From JAAFHB01 sp942493325 (GTDB lineage Bacteria; Bacteroidota; Bacteroidia; Bacteroidales; Prolixibacteraceae), in assembly GCA_942493325.1 (NCBI GenBank), contig OW818689.1:4836001-4900000 (forward strand): a stretch of DNA of 64,000 nucleotides, written 5' to 3'. The notes beneath the pieces are model-generated. The model made no database searches. It was given only the letters and a program-made list of their open reading frames with translations, and had not been told where the DNA came from. Both the position numbers and the translations under genes were made by a program. Positions 7,224-16,835 of this stretch are shown piece by piece (the first letter of the stretch is position 1; every line of letters starts with the position of its first letter).

Positions 7224-10199
7224 TTAATTTTTCTCATAAACTTCCACTTCCACGATACGAAGCTGTCCTTTGGTATTTAAATTTTTCGGATCTTTAAATC
7301 CATCCAGTTCTTTGGTTCCGTTCACTTCAATCATATTCTGAAAGGCATCTTTTTCAGTTCCTGAACCTGTAAGTCGAATCGTCAGAGACTTTCCTTTGGC
7401 AGGTTTTACCGGAATAGTAAGATAACCTAAACTTTGGGCGGTTTCACCTTTCCAGATAATTTTATTATCGACTAAAATCTCAACCGGATAGCTGCGGGTT
7501 CTCCAGCCGGCCAGTTTTATGCATACCTCTGATATTTCTGCAGTTTGGGCCAACTGACAGGTTATCCACCCGGTTGATATCTTACCATCATTGGTCCACT
7601 CAGTCTTTTCATTATCATCGAAACTTTTTCCCGCATCCGCGGAATTCGCTCCTGATTCAGCGGAGACAATATTGACAGTTTTACGAACTGCCCTGAAGGA
7701 TGGCGTTGAAGGTGTTTCGCCCCGCGAAAGATTTGAAGGTAAGCCTTCGGACGGCAACACGGTGCTCAGGCCATTCGCGGTTTTAAACGCTACTGTTACG
7801 AAAGAAATGGAATCACTCTTCAGTCCTTCGGAAGTGGCTGAAATCATTACTTTCCCGCTTCGGGTGGTGGTACGGATTAACGCCCGATTCACACCGCATT
7901 CTGCAGGGAGGGTTTTCGAAAGAATATAATTGTCCTTGCCCTGCCCAATGCCTCCGCGCCATTCGGCAGGCCCAGTAAGTTCAAAATTCACAATCGGATG
8001 TACATTCGGACAACGCTGTCCTTTTGCATCAACAGCTTCGACCTGAACCAAAACCATATCTGAGCCATCTGCCTTTATTGGATTTGGGCGATTAATTAAT
8101 GTCAGCTTGAGAGCTATGGGAGAGCCGGCAGTCACTTTTTGATCCTGACTCTGCACTTTCCCTTTAGTGTCCAGACTTACTGCCTTGAGTTCTCCGGCTT
8201 CATAGTTTACATTTTTGAAGGTATGAAGGAAACTATAGCTTTTCGCACCATAACCCTGTGATTTTCCATTCATAAAAAGTTCTACCTTGTCTGAGGGTGA
8301 AACCACCAGCACATCCTTCACGACGCCCTTTTCATAATTCCAATGTCCAATAATGAAGGTGTGATAATTTTCAACATCAACCCAGCCATTCCACATTACC
8401 TGATGAGCATAATAGGCATCTTTGGCTATGCGCATAGCATCCACTTCACCACTTCGGCGGTAGTTTTCCTCTCCTCTGCAGTGTGTATTTGTATCGGAGA
8501 ACACTATATTCAATCCTCCGCCACTTACTCTTTCTCCCGTTCCCGGACGTTGAATGAAATAATCGTTCCAGCGAATAATATCTTCTATGGCAAAAGTATT
8601 CTGATTCCGGTTATATTCTGATGCATCTGCATTTCTGTACTGAGGTCCCGCTCCGTTTTTATGAAAAGGCGGTGTGAACTCGTCCCAGTATTTACGCAAT
8701 GCCTCGTCGCGGCAATATTCGGTAGCAATCAACGGTTTACCGGCGCTTTTATCGATATAGAGCATTTCGCCCCCGTATTCAGCTATTTTACTGTCAAGCA
8801 TTTCGCGTGCCCCGCTTGCTCGTCCGCCATAAGGATCGTATTTGTCACGAACAGATTTCATTTCGGCCATATGCTCCTCACTTACACCATGATTCCCGCT
8901 TTCGTACAAAACAACACTGGGACTGTTACGGTTATAAATAATAGCATCGCGCATTAATTCAACACGTTGTTCCCAGCGGCGGCCTGTTACATCACCTTCA
9001 GCATCGCCTGCCGGAAACATTTGCATGAGTCCAACTCGGTCACACGATTCAACATCTTGTTTCCATGGAGTAACGTGCATCCAGCGAACCATATTCGCAT
9101 TGCCATCTACCATCAGTCTGTTGCTGTAATCACTCAGCCAGGGAGGGACCGACATACCTACAGCCGGCCATTCGTTGCTCGTACGCTGAGCATATCCTTT
9201 TATCTGAATTGCCCGGTCGTTCAGGAACACCATTCCGTTTTTAAATGCTGTTTTGCGGAATCCGGTACGGATCTTCACAAGATCCACATTTTTACCCCCT
9301 ATTTTTAAAACCGTGTAAACATTATACAAATAGCCGTATCCCCAACTCCAGAAGTGTATGTTTTTTACGATGGAAGATGCTGATACAACGGCGGTTTCAC
9401 TGGACTTTACCGTAATTTCATTCCCCGAAAAGCGCGCAGTCTCTTTTCCATCCAGGTCTGCAATTACAACTTCAAACGTTACTTTCTGAGGTACAGAGGT
9501 TTCATTTTTGACTTCCGCCTCAGCGTGAACGATTGCTTCTCTCTTTTTAATATCAAAGTCCGAAGCATAAATATAGGTTCCGGTTGTTTTCAGATTGGAA
9601 TACAGCGGTAATGTTTGATAAACAAGGCCGGTTACATGCAGCATTACATTCTTGGGTAAACCGCCATAATTTGCGTTGAAATTTTTATTATTCCACTGAA
9701 ACGGGCTTTTTGTTGCCTTTTCGTGATAGTTCCAGCTATTGTCAACCCGAACAGAAATTATATTATCTGCCTTGTAATTAATCGTTGAAGAAATATCGAA
9801 TCCAAATGCCATTACGCCGTTTTCGTGCAAACCCACAAATTTACCGTTCACATACACTTCGTCAGCAAAACGGGCTCCTTCGAATTCAATAAACACTTTT
9901 TTACCGCTATCAGCATCGGGTAACCGGAAATGTTTTCTGTACCAAACCACCGTGTCGGTGTGTTGCTCAATATGAACCCGAAAAGCCTCATCTTCGTTAA
10001 ATGCATGAGGAAGTGTTATGGGTTGCCAGGATGAATCGTCGAAACCGACAGTTGCAGCATTTGCAACATCCCCGATTTTTAATTTCCATTCGGAATTAAA
10101 ATTATACGTCACACGAGGATTGGCCGGTGCATTAAATTGTTGCCCATTGACATTTGTCAAAATAAATAAGCAAGTAAAGAGGAGAAAGATTCGGTTCAT
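7224..10199 (-). CDS. Glycoside hydrolase family 2 protein (beta-galactosidase-like), secreted
   Basis: A 991-residue secreted enzyme with signal peptide MNRIFLLFTCLFILTNVNG. Order: N-terminal jelly-roll (about 30-190), Ig-like domain (about 200-315), TIM-barrel core (about 320-650), DUF4982/Big-type domain (about 690-800), and a discoidin-like (F5/8 type C) domain (about 845-985). The nucleophile glutamate is probably E494 (IATEYCRDE). At the acid/base position, where GH2 enzymes read GNE, this protein reads SGNH (434-437), with His in place of the catalytic Glu; a Glu two residues before the glycine (E433) is the only nearby acid. Substrate therefore uncertain. It lies upstream of the sialidase gene on the same strand. 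Confidence 0.88.
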   Translation of the reverse strand: MNRIFLLFTCLFILTNVNGQQFNAPANPRVTYNFNSEWKLKIGDVANAATVGFDDSSWQPITLPHAFNEDEAFRVHIEQHTDTVVWYRKHFRLPDADSGKKVFIEFEGARFADEVYVNGKFVGLHENGVMAFGFDISSTINYKADNIISVRVDNSWNYHEKATKSPFQWNNKNFNANYGGLPKNVMLHVTGLVYQTLPLYSNLKTTGTYIYASDFDIKKREAIVHAEAEVKNETSVPQKVTFEVVIADLDGKETARFSGNEITVKSSETAVVSASSIVKNIHFWSWGYGYLYNVYTVLKIGGKNVDLVKIRTGFRKTAFKNGMVFLNDRAIQIKGYAQRTSNEWPAVGMSVPPWLSDYSNRLMVDGNANMVRWMHVTPWKQDVESCDRVGLMQMFPAGDAEGDVTGRRWEQRVELMRDAIIYNRNSPSVVLYESGNHGVSEEHMAEMKSVRDKYDPYGGRASGAREMLDSKIAEYGGEMLYIDKSAGKPLIATEYCRDEALRKYWDEFTPPFHKNGAGPQYRNADASEYNRNQNTFAIEDIIRWNDYFIQRPGTGERVSGGGLNIVFSDTNTHCRGEENYRRSGEVDAMRIAKDAYYAHQVMWNGWVDVENYHTFIIGHWNYEKGVVKDVLVVSPSDKVELFMNGKSQGYGAKSYSFLHTFKNVNYEAGELKAVSLDTKGKVQSQDQKVTAGSPIALKLTLINRPNPIKADGSDMVLVQVEAVDAKGQRCPNVHPIVNFELTGPAEWRGGIGQGKDNYILSKTLPAECGVNRALIRTTTRSGKVMISATSEGLKSDSISFVTVAFKTANGLSTVLPSEGLPSNLSRGETPSTPSFRAVRKTVNIVSAESGANSADAGKSFDDNEKTEWTNDGKISTGWITCQLAQTAEISEVCIKLAGWRTRSYPVEILVDNKIIWKGETAQSLGYLTIPVKPAKGKSLTIRLTGSGTEKDAFQNMIEVNGTKELDGFKDPKNLNTKGQLRIVEVEVYEKN

Positions 10200-10368
10200 T
10201 AGTTCCTGGTTTTATATTTTATTCTGCTGCATTTTAACGTGTTGAGAATAATTCTTCGGTTATCTCAGATTTTTCCTTAACGGCAGCTTTTGCTTCTTCC
10301 TTTATCGGCTTTTTTAAAAAAAAATGGAGCCTGCCCATGGGCAAACTCCAATTTCATAGGGATGTTAT
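10200..10368. other. Intergenic region with possible coding remnant
   Basis: Besides the terminator below, the minus-strand stretch from about 10317 down to 10240 reads in one frame as a charged helical peptide (KKPIKEEAKAAVKEKSEITEE, then LFSTR and a stop) without a start codon or match I recognise. It may be the tail of a deleted gene or chance. No promoter for the GH2 gene was identified. Confidence 0.3.
10316..10349 (-). terminator. Rho-independent terminator after the Gfo/Idh/MocA gene
   Basis: On the minus strand GGAGTTTGCCC pairs with GGGCAGGCTCC (10326-10349, two G-U pairs, loop around CATG) and is followed by a run of nine T. It lies 20 bp after the stop of the oxidoreductase gene, so the oxidoreductase is probably a transcript separate from the GH2-sialidase pair. 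Confidence 0.88.
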
Positions 10369-11715
10369 TTATAGATTCTTCCCATATTCCCAACCCTTAC
10401 GTACAGGTTCTTTAATGTATACATCAAGTTCGGGGCGACCGGTTGCTTTTATGTTTTTTGCATCATATTTGATTGTTCCTCCGAATCTTTGTGCCAAAAC
10501 ACCAACCTGGATCATTTCTGTTAAGTTGGCTGAATAGTCAAAATTAGATCCGGGCAGCGTATGGTTTTTAATTGCGGCAATCCATTCCTGGACAGGCTTT
10601 TCTTCCTGAACCCTTGGGATAGTTTTTGCCGGAGGATTTTTCAGGAATTCTTCCCACTCTTCCTTTGGAACGAGTAATCGCGCATCGTTTGGCCTGCCAC
10701 CTGTAATAAGTGTTTTTTTATCTCCAATCATAATCATTCCGGTACCGGGCAATTTATCAATTCCCCATTCAGGTCTGATTGCCGGTTTTTGCATCCCTTC
10801 ATACCATTTCATTGTCACTGGTGCTTTTTTCCCACGTGCACCAAATTCCCAGGTTACAAGCGATTCTTCAGCCACAAAACTATGATCCGGAACTGGATTT
10901 GGGATCGTCCCTTTTACGGTATGGGGCATGCCAAGATCCAGGGCCCAGAATGGAGCATCTAATGTGTGACATGCCCAGTCGCCCAATTTACCATTCCCAT
11001 AATCGAAAAAGCCTCTCCAGGTGCGGGGTGCATAGAGGTTATTAAAAGGACGCGAAGTAACTGGTCCCTGCCACAGGTCCCAATCCAACCCCGCAGGTAC
11101 TGAATCGGCTTGTGGTGGAAAGGTTGCTGGCTTTTCAAAGTAACCGTCTTCCTTAAAATTTATTTTGCCCTGCCACGCAATCACCTCTTTCACCTGTCCA
11201 AGAATGCCGGCTTCGTACCATTCTTTTACCAGCCTGATTCCATTGGTAGTATGTCCCTGGTTACCCATTTGTGAAACAACGCCATAATGCTTTGCTGCAT
11301 TTTTCAGGGTCCGCAACTGCCAGATATTGTGTGCCAAAGGTTTCTCAACAAATACATGCTTGCCAAGTTCAATTGCTGCCATTGCTGCAGGAAAGTGAGT
11401 ATGATCGGGTGTCGCAATGATCACAGCATCAATATCCTTCGCCATTTCGTCGAACATCTTCCTGAAGTCTTTATATCTTTTGGCATTAGGGCATGCTTCG
11501 AAGCCATTGGCCGATTGCCTGTCATCAACATCGCACATGGCTACGATGCTTGCCTGTGGAACCTGCGTCCAACTGGCTTGTCCGCGACCACCAACACCGA
11601 TAACTGCGATGTTTAACCGGTCACCTGGTGCGCTTCTTAAATAATTTGGAATGAACAGTACCCCTGTAGCTATTGAGGCCGACTTCATAAACGATCTGCG
11701 TGATAAATTTTTCAT
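10369..11715 (-). CDS. Gfo/Idh/MocA-family oxidoreductase with Tat signal
   Basis: NAD(P)-dependent sugar oxidoreductase family protein, 448 residues. The N-terminus MKNLSRRSFMKSASIA has the twin-arginine motif (R6, R7) followed by a hydrophobic stretch, so it is exported folded, probably with bound cofactor. A Rossmann motif (VIGVGGRG) follows, then the family EKP motif (FVEKPLAHN) that carries the catalytic lysine, and the bacterial C-terminal domain. Members of this secreted group often accompany glycan-degrading enzymes, in keeping with the GH2 and sialidase genes just downstream. The substrate is not predictable from sequence. Confidence 0.9.
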   Translation of the reverse strand: MKNLSRRSFMKSASIATGVLFIPNYLRSAPGDRLNIAVIGVGGRGQASWTQVPQASIVAMCDVDDRQSANGFEACPNAKRYKDFRKMFDEMAKDIDAVIIATPDHTHFPAAMAAIELGKHVFVEKPLAHNIWQLRTLKNAAKHYGVVSQMGNQGHTTNGIRLVKEWYEAGILGQVKEVIAWQGKINFKEDGYFEKPATFPPQADSVPAGLDWDLWQGPVTSRPFNNLYAPRTWRGFFDYGNGKLGDWACHTLDAPFWALDLGMPHTVKGTIPNPVPDHSFVAEESLVTWEFGARGKKAPVTMKWYEGMQKPAIRPEWGIDKLPGTGMIMIGDKKTLITGGRPNDARLLVPKEEWEEFLKNPPAKTIPRVQEEKPVQEWIAAIKNHTLPGSNFDYSANLTEMIQVGVLAQRFGGTIKYDAKNIKATGRPELDVYIKEPVRKGWEYGKNL

Positions 11716-11749
11716 GAAATTTCGATTGTTAATTAGCGTTGTTAATTGA

Positions 11750-11757
11750 CAAATGTA
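11750..11757 (-). promoter_or_regulatory. Candidate -7 element for the Gfo/Idh/MocA gene
   Basis: TACATTTG on the minus strand is an exact TAnnTTTG match, about 35 bp ahead of the ATG at 11715. No convincing TTTG at -33. Confidence 0.5.
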
Positions 11758-11832
11758 ATGAATTGATATTGATTAAAAATTAAACCCGGATGTTTTTGAA
11801 CGCATGGAAATAAAGATCAACCAGACAAGACT

Positions 11833-13128
11833 TTATTGCGCGATTACGAGAAAATAATTCTTCTTCCCTTTTTGTACCAGCAGGTATTTGCCACCGATTA
11901 ATTGCGCCTGACTAACCAGATCGTCTGCACCTTCAACCTTTACTTTATTTACAGCGACCCCGCCACCTGCAATTGTACGGCGCGCTTCACCTTTTGACGG
12001 GAAAACCGAAGTCTTTTCGGCCAGCAAATCGACAATATTCACACCTTGCTCAAGATCGGATTTGGCTATTTCAAATTGTGGCACCCCTTCGAAGACAGAT
12101 AAAAAAGTCGTTTCATCAAGTTTTCGCAAGGTTTCTTCGGTTCCCTTTCCGAAAAGAATCTCCGACGCCTCCACTGCCAGCAGATAATCAGCTTCGGAGT
12201 GAACCATGCAGGTCACTTCTTTTGCGAGAACTTTCTGGAGCTGACGCAAATGAGGCGCTTCCTGATGCTCATTAATAAGCTGTTCTATTGTTTCATTTGA
12301 AAGTATAGTGAAAATTTTGATGTATTTTTCAGCATCAGCATCCGAAGTGTTTAACCAGAACTGGTAGAATTGATAAGGTGATGTTCGTGCGGGATCGAGC
12401 CAGACGTTGCCCGATTCTGTCTTCCCGAATTTTGTGCCGTCAGCTTTTTTAATCAGGGGGCAAGTAAGTGCAAATGCTTCGCCACCCGCTTTCCTGCGGA
12501 TCAGCTCAGTTCCCGTGGTAATATTTCCCCACTGATCGGAACCACCCATCTGTAATTTGCAGTTTTTCGTTTCATAAAGGTGCAGAAAGTCGGTTCCCTG
12601 TACAAGCTGATAAGTGAATTCTGTGAAGGACATTCCGGCTGCCCCGCTATCGGGATCGAGGCGTTTTTTTACAGAATCTTTTGCCATCATATAATTGACC
12701 GTAATGTGCTTGCCAATATCACGGATAAAATCGAGGAAGGTAAAATCTTTCATCCAGTCGTAATTGTTGACCATCTCGGCGACATTCGCTTCTTTTGAAT
12801 CGAAGTCGAGAAACCTTGAAATCTGACCTTTAAGACACTCCTGGTTATGTCGCAGAGTGCTTTCATCCAAAAGATTACGTTCCTGTGATTTGCCCGAAGG
12901 ATCGCCAATCATCCCCGTGGCACCACCAACCAGAACAATAGGTTTATGTCCTGCCAGCTGGAAGTGTTTAAGCATCATTACGCCCACAAGGTGGCCGATA
13001 TGCAGTGAGTCGGCAGTCGGGTCAATTCCCACATAAGCCGAGGTAACCTCTTTTTTCAACTGTTCTTCCAATCCGGGCATCATATCATGGATCATGCCTC
13101 TCCACTGCAATTCTTCAACAAAATTCAT
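11833..13128 (-). CDS. tyrS: Tyrosyl-tRNA synthetase
   Basis: Class I aminoacyl-tRNA synthetase that charges tRNA-Tyr. 431 residues, usual bacterial length. HIGHL (43-47) is the HIGH motif; KFGKT (233-237) takes the place of KMSKS; GGSDQWGN is the tyrosine-binding strand. The C-terminus carries an S4-like RNA-binding domain beginning around VNIVDLL with SKGEARRTIAGGGV. Single gene, transcribed away from the neighbouring amidotransferase gene. Confidence 0.97.
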   Translation of the reverse strand: MNFVEELQWRGMIHDMMPGLEEQLKKEVTSAYVGIDPTADSLHIGHLVGVMMLKHFQLAGHKPIVLVGGATGMIGDPSGKSQERNLLDESTLRHNQECLKGQISRFLDFDSKEANVAEMVNNYDWMKDFTFLDFIRDIGKHITVNYMMAKDSVKKRLDPDSGAAGMSFTEFTYQLVQGTDFLHLYETKNCKLQMGGSDQWGNITTGTELIRRKAGGEAFALTCPLIKKADGTKFGKTESGNVWLDPARTSPYQFYQFWLNTSDADAEKYIKIFTILSNETIEQLINEHQEAPHLRQLQKVLAKEVTCMVHSEADYLLAVEASEILFGKGTEETLRKLDETTFLSVFEGVPQFEIAKSDLEQGVNIVDLLAEKTSVFPSKGEARRTIAGGGVAVNKVKVEGADDLVSQAQLIGGKYLLVQKGKKNYFLVIAQ

Positions 13129-13271
13129 TGTATATTGTAGTTAAATAATTATAATTCAAGTTTATAGTCATATTCATACCAGCGATCGACCACACACAAA
13201 ACTTGTATGTTGCAGTATGTTGTTAAATATGGAAATAATGGGCAAAGATACAACTTCCGGCTAATATGATT

Positions 13272-13279
13272 TAAATTTG
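13272..13279 (+). promoter_or_regulatory. Candidate -7 element for the C26 amidotransferase gene
   Basis: TAAATTTG, an exact match to TAnnTTTG, ends 28 bp before the ATG at 13308; the predicted leader would be about 20 nt. Confidence 0.5.
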
Positions 13280-13307
13280 TTATTTTTCAGCTTTAATTAA
13301 TAATCCT

Positions 13308-14411
13308 ATGAAAAACTCCCGGTTTCAGGCCAAATCATTATTGCTGTCAGTCATTTTCTGCATAACCTTCTTCCTGGGACAGGCACAGCACCGGCTAATC
13401 TTACTTCATCCAACAGTAAGTAACATCGAAAATATGATCTGGATGGTAGATAATAAAATTATTGATATTCCCGGTGTGGAGCTGGTAGGTGTTTATTCGG
13501 CGGATGAAGCTTATAATTATTCTGCGTCGGAGAAGTATCTTGCCGAACATCACGTGTTTAATTACAAGCTTCGAAAAATTGAAGGTAAAATTAAACCGGA
13601 GGATATTTGCCGCGAAAATAGTTGTACTGCTGAGTTTCGGAAATTATTCGAAGAATCGGATGCAATACTCTTTTTTGGAGGCCCTGATATTCCGGCTGCG
13701 GTTTACCTTGAAAAACAGCGCCTTCTGACAGAGGTTACTGATCCCAACCGTCATTATTTTGAGACTTCCTTGTTTTTCCATTTGATCGGCGGAAGCCGGA
13801 ACCCAGCCTTTAAACCTTTTTTAGCCGATAGACCTGATTTTATTGTAAGGGGATTTTGTCTGGGTATGCAAACCATGAATGTGGCCGCGGGGGGGACGCT
13901 GATCCAGGATATACCTCAGGAGATCTATCATAAAAATAACCTGGAATCGGTTTCGGCACAACCGGGTGACAAGCTGCACCGAAGTTATTTAGCCCCTTTA
14001 TACCCGCTTTCTGATTTATTCGGTGGTAACTTTCACTCAATCCGTATTGCAAAATCGGGTTATCTTCACGAACTTGCAACTGGTTCAGGCGCCACCTTTC
14101 CACAGGTGTACAGCTATCACCATCAGGCCGTCGGACGTAAGGGTGTTAATCTCAAGGTGATTGCCACTTCCATGGACAGAAAAATCATCGAGGGGCTGCA
14201 ACATTCCGAATTTAAGAATATAGTTGGTGTTCAGTTTCACCCCGAACCGGCTTCACTGTATAAGCCGGAAACGAGCTTTACAACTATCCCGGGGAAGGCA
14301 TTTTCTCCCAACGAACTTCTGGCCCGTTCGAACAGCCTGAAGTTTCATCAGCAATTCTGGAACGATTTTTCTGAAAAGGTGAAGAAAAGCAGCAGGGTCC
14401 TTATTAAATAA
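13308..14411 (+). CDS. Secreted class I glutamine amidotransferase-like (peptidase C26) protein
   Basis: A 367-residue protein of the gamma-glutamyl-hydrolase / gamma-glutamyl-GABA hydrolase type. The N-terminus (about 1-26, ending GQAQ) is a signal peptide, so it acts outside the cytoplasm. The catalytic triad is visible: Cys184 in GFCLGMQ (nucleophile elbow), His311 and Glu313 in VQFHPEP. A long segment before the elbow (about 60-175) is larger than in PuuD. Likely removes gamma-linked glutamyl groups; the substrate is unknown. Convergent with the CvpA-like gene. Confidence 0.82.
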   Translation: MKNSRFQAKSLLLSVIFCITFFLGQAQHRLILLHPTVSNIENMIWMVDNKIIDIPGVELVGVYSADEAYNYSASEKYLAEHHVFNYKLRKIEGKIKPEDICRENSCTAEFRKLFEESDAILFFGGPDIPAAVYLEKQRLLTEVTDPNRHYFETSLFFHLIGGSRNPAFKPFLADRPDFIVRGFCLGMQTMNVAAGGTLIQDIPQEIYHKNNLESVSAQPGDKLHRSYLAPLYPLSDLFGGNFHSIRIAKSGYLHELATGSGATFPQVYSYHHQAVGRKGVNLKVIATSMDRKIIEGLQHSEFKNIVGVQFHPEPASLYKPETSFTTIPGKAFSPNELLARSNSLKFHQQFWNDFSEKVKKSSRVLIK

Positions 14412-14474
14412 TGAACCGGAAGTTAAGAAGTTGTTTAATACATTCAATCACAAGAATGCTGCTTCCGACCGATA

Positions 14475-15002
14475 TTATGTAGTCACAGTCGTTGCCGGTG
14501 GTGTTGGTTCAGACTCCTTTTTATCTCTCAGGAAAGGGAGAATATTGGGAGCCATATTTTTAATCGGGCCATAAAACCTCGATTCTGTTTTTGCTTTATC
14601 AGGAATAATTGTTACCGTAAAATCCTCGATAGCAGCAATAATGATCATTAAGATACTTAGGATAAAAGCGGCCTTCAAAGCGCCAAATATTGCTCCGGCA
14701 AACCTGCTGAAGATGCCTAATGCGATCGCCTGAACAAATTTTTCGGTCAGCGTGGCAATCAGGTGGACCAGGATAACAACGAACACAAAAATCAGGATAA
14801 ATGCAGCCAGGCGCATAGAATCGTTGCTCCATGTCAGGTACTTAGACAGCCAATGCTGTACCAGATCTGAAAATTCGACGGCTGCCCAAATTCCCAGGAT
14901 TAATGAAATAATGGATGCCAATTCCACAAAAAAACCTTTAACAAAGCCATTTATTGCAGCTCCTACAATAAGAACTATCAAAATGATATCTACCACATTC
15001 AT
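14475..15002 (-). CDS. CvpA-family membrane protein
   Basis: 175 residues with four predicted membrane segments: about 5-25, 28-45, 63-85 and 100-120. The start MNVVDIILIVLIVGAAINGFVKG is the typical CvpA N-terminus, including the conserved GFxKGF pattern. CvpA of Escherichia coli is needed for colicin V export and for tolerance of some envelope stresses; its molecular role is unclear. The hydrophilic C-terminal tail is Pro/Thr-rich. Single gene between convergent and divergent neighbours. Confidence 0.85.
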   Translation of the reverse strand: MNVVDIILIVLIVGAAINGFVKGFFVELASIISLILGIWAAVEFSDLVQHWLSKYLTWSNDSMRLAAFILIFVFVVILVHLIATLTEKFVQAIALGIFSRFAGAIFGALKAAFILSILMIIIAAIEDFTVTIIPDKAKTESRFYGPIKNMAPNILPFLRDKKESEPTPPATTVTT

Positions 15003-15199
15003 TCAGAAAATATTTGTTTTTAATGGCCTTATGGAAAATCCAAAAATCATAATCTCTTTTAAACGAGCGTCAGATCATGGATGTTTCATCCGGATAAAGT
15101 TTTAAATTTGTCGCAATAAAATTATTAAAATACCTTGAAACTCCGTTAAGTTGCGGAAAATTACTAAATTTAATCCAAATAATACAAATTATTAAGAGT

Positions 15200-16744
15200 A
15201 TGGCCATTGTCAATTCGATTATTAACTGGATCAATTATAAGCGTATCTATGAAATTGATTTATATCGGGAACATGCCAGGGAGATTCAGGAGGAGGTACT
15301 CTTTAATCTGCTAAATACTGCAAGGGGTACGGAATGGGGCGAAAAATACGAGTATGCTGACACCAAATCATGGGAATGCTATAAGGATAGAGTGCCAATC
15401 AGCCGGTATGAAACCATTGAACCACTAATCAACAGGATGATCCAGGGAGAAAAAAATGTACTCTGGCCGGGATCGGTCAAATGGTTCGCAAAGTCATCCG
15501 GCACCACCAATGCAAAAAGTAAATTTATACCCGTTTCAAAGGAGTCGCTTGATGATTGTCATTTCCGGGGTGGAAAAGATGTGCTTGCCATCTATTACCG
15601 GAATCACCCCGATGCGTCATTGCTTTCGGGAAAAAGCCTGACTTTGGGAGGTAGTCACCAAATGACCAACCTTAGCAACAAGGCCTATTATGGCGATCTT
15701 TCGGCAATAATGATCGAAAACTTACCATTCTGGACCGATTTTCATCGCACCCCGCCGACCGAAATCGCATTGATACCTGAGTTTGAAGAGAAAATTATGC
15801 AGATAACGAAGATGGCTATTAATGAGAATGTTACTTCTCTTGCAGGAGTTCCTTCATGGTTTCTTGTCCTGCTGCGTTACATTCTTGAATACACCGGTAA
15901 ATCGAGTATTCTTGAAATTTGGCCTAATCTTGAACTTTTTATGCACGGTGGAATCTCCTTTGATCCTTATCGTGAACAATATAAGCGTATAATTCCTTCC
16001 GAAAAGATGAATTATATGGAAACTTACAATGCCTCGGAGGGGTTCTTTGCCATCCAGGATAATCCAGATAGTGCAGATATGCTCCTGATGCTCGACTACG
16101 GAGTTTTTTACGAGTTTATTGCTGCAGCCAATGTGGAGGATGAACATCCTGAATCAATTCCATTATGGGAAGTGGAGCCGGGAGTCAATTATGCCATGGT
16201 AATCTCGACAAATGGAGGATTATGGCGCTATATGATCGGGGATACGGTGAAATTTACTTCCAAAAATCCTTACAAACTAAGGATTACAGGACGGACAAAA
16301 CATTTTATCAATGCCTTTGGTGAGGAGGTCATTATGGATAATGCTGAACGTGCCATCAATGAAGCGTGCAAAGCAACAGGGGCAATCATCCTTGATTATA
16401 CTGCGGGTCCGATTTTTATGAGTGAAAGTCAGGCAAAGGGAGCTCATCAATGGCTGATAGAATTTGATACCAAACCTGACGATTTAGAGAAATTTGTCAC
16501 AGTTCTTGATCTTAAATTGCAGGACCTAAACTCTGATTATGAAGCCAAAAGGCATAAAAATGCAACACTCGAGCGGCCACATGTCCTGGCGGTTGCAGAT
16601 GGAACTTTTATACAATGGATGCGCGAACGCGGGAAATTGGGTGGTCAGAATAAAGTGCCCCGGTTGTCGAACAACAGGGAATATCTCGACGGCTTGCTTG
16701 TGATTCATGAATTACTCAATAGAAACAAAGGTATTGCCGGATAG
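15200..16744 (+). CDS. GH3 auxin-responsive-promoter-family protein (acyl-adenylating enzyme)
   Basis: 514-residue member of the GH3 family of the firefly-luciferase/ANL superfamily. The ATP-binding loop SSGTTNAKSKFIPVS is at about 98-112; a second adenylate motif (YNASEGFFA) is near 280; RITGRTKHFINAFGEEV near 370 marks the hinge to the C-terminal domain. Plant relatives conjugate amino acids to hormones; in Bacteroidetes the substrate is unknown. Followed after 70-90 bp by a deoxynucleoside kinase gene on the same strand. Confidence 0.9.
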   Translation: MAIVNSIINWINYKRIYEIDLYREHAREIQEEVLFNLLNTARGTEWGEKYEYADTKSWECYKDRVPISRYETIEPLINRMIQGEKNVLWPGSVKWFAKSSGTTNAKSKFIPVSKESLDDCHFRGGKDVLAIYYRNHPDASLLSGKSLTLGGSHQMTNLSNKAYYGDLSAIMIENLPFWTDFHRTPPTEIALIPEFEEKIMQITKMAINENVTSLAGVPSWFLVLLRYILEYTGKSSILEIWPNLELFMHGGISFDPYREQYKRIIPSEKMNYMETYNASEGFFAIQDNPDSADMLLMLDYGVFYEFIAAANVEDEHPESIPLWEVEPGVNYAMVISTNGGLWRYMIGDTVKFTSKNPYKLRITGRTKHFINAFGEEVIMDNAERAINEACKATGAIILDYTAGPIFMSESQAKGAHQWLIEFDTKPDDLEKFVTVLDLKLQDLNSDYEAKRHKNATLERPHVLAVADGTFIQWMRERGKLGGQNKVPRLSNNREYLDGLLVIHELLNRNKGIAG

Positions 16745-16835
16745 GTCCGGATTGAAAATCAAAGGTGTATACTGTAATCAGGATTGAATAGTAATAACGT
16801 ACAAAAATTTAAACGTGAAAAAAGAAGCTGCAGCA

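Noticed and set aside
10240..10317. Separate small gene (KKPIKEEAKAAVKEK...)
   Set aside because: No start codon is available and the frame runs through the terminator; at most a remnant.
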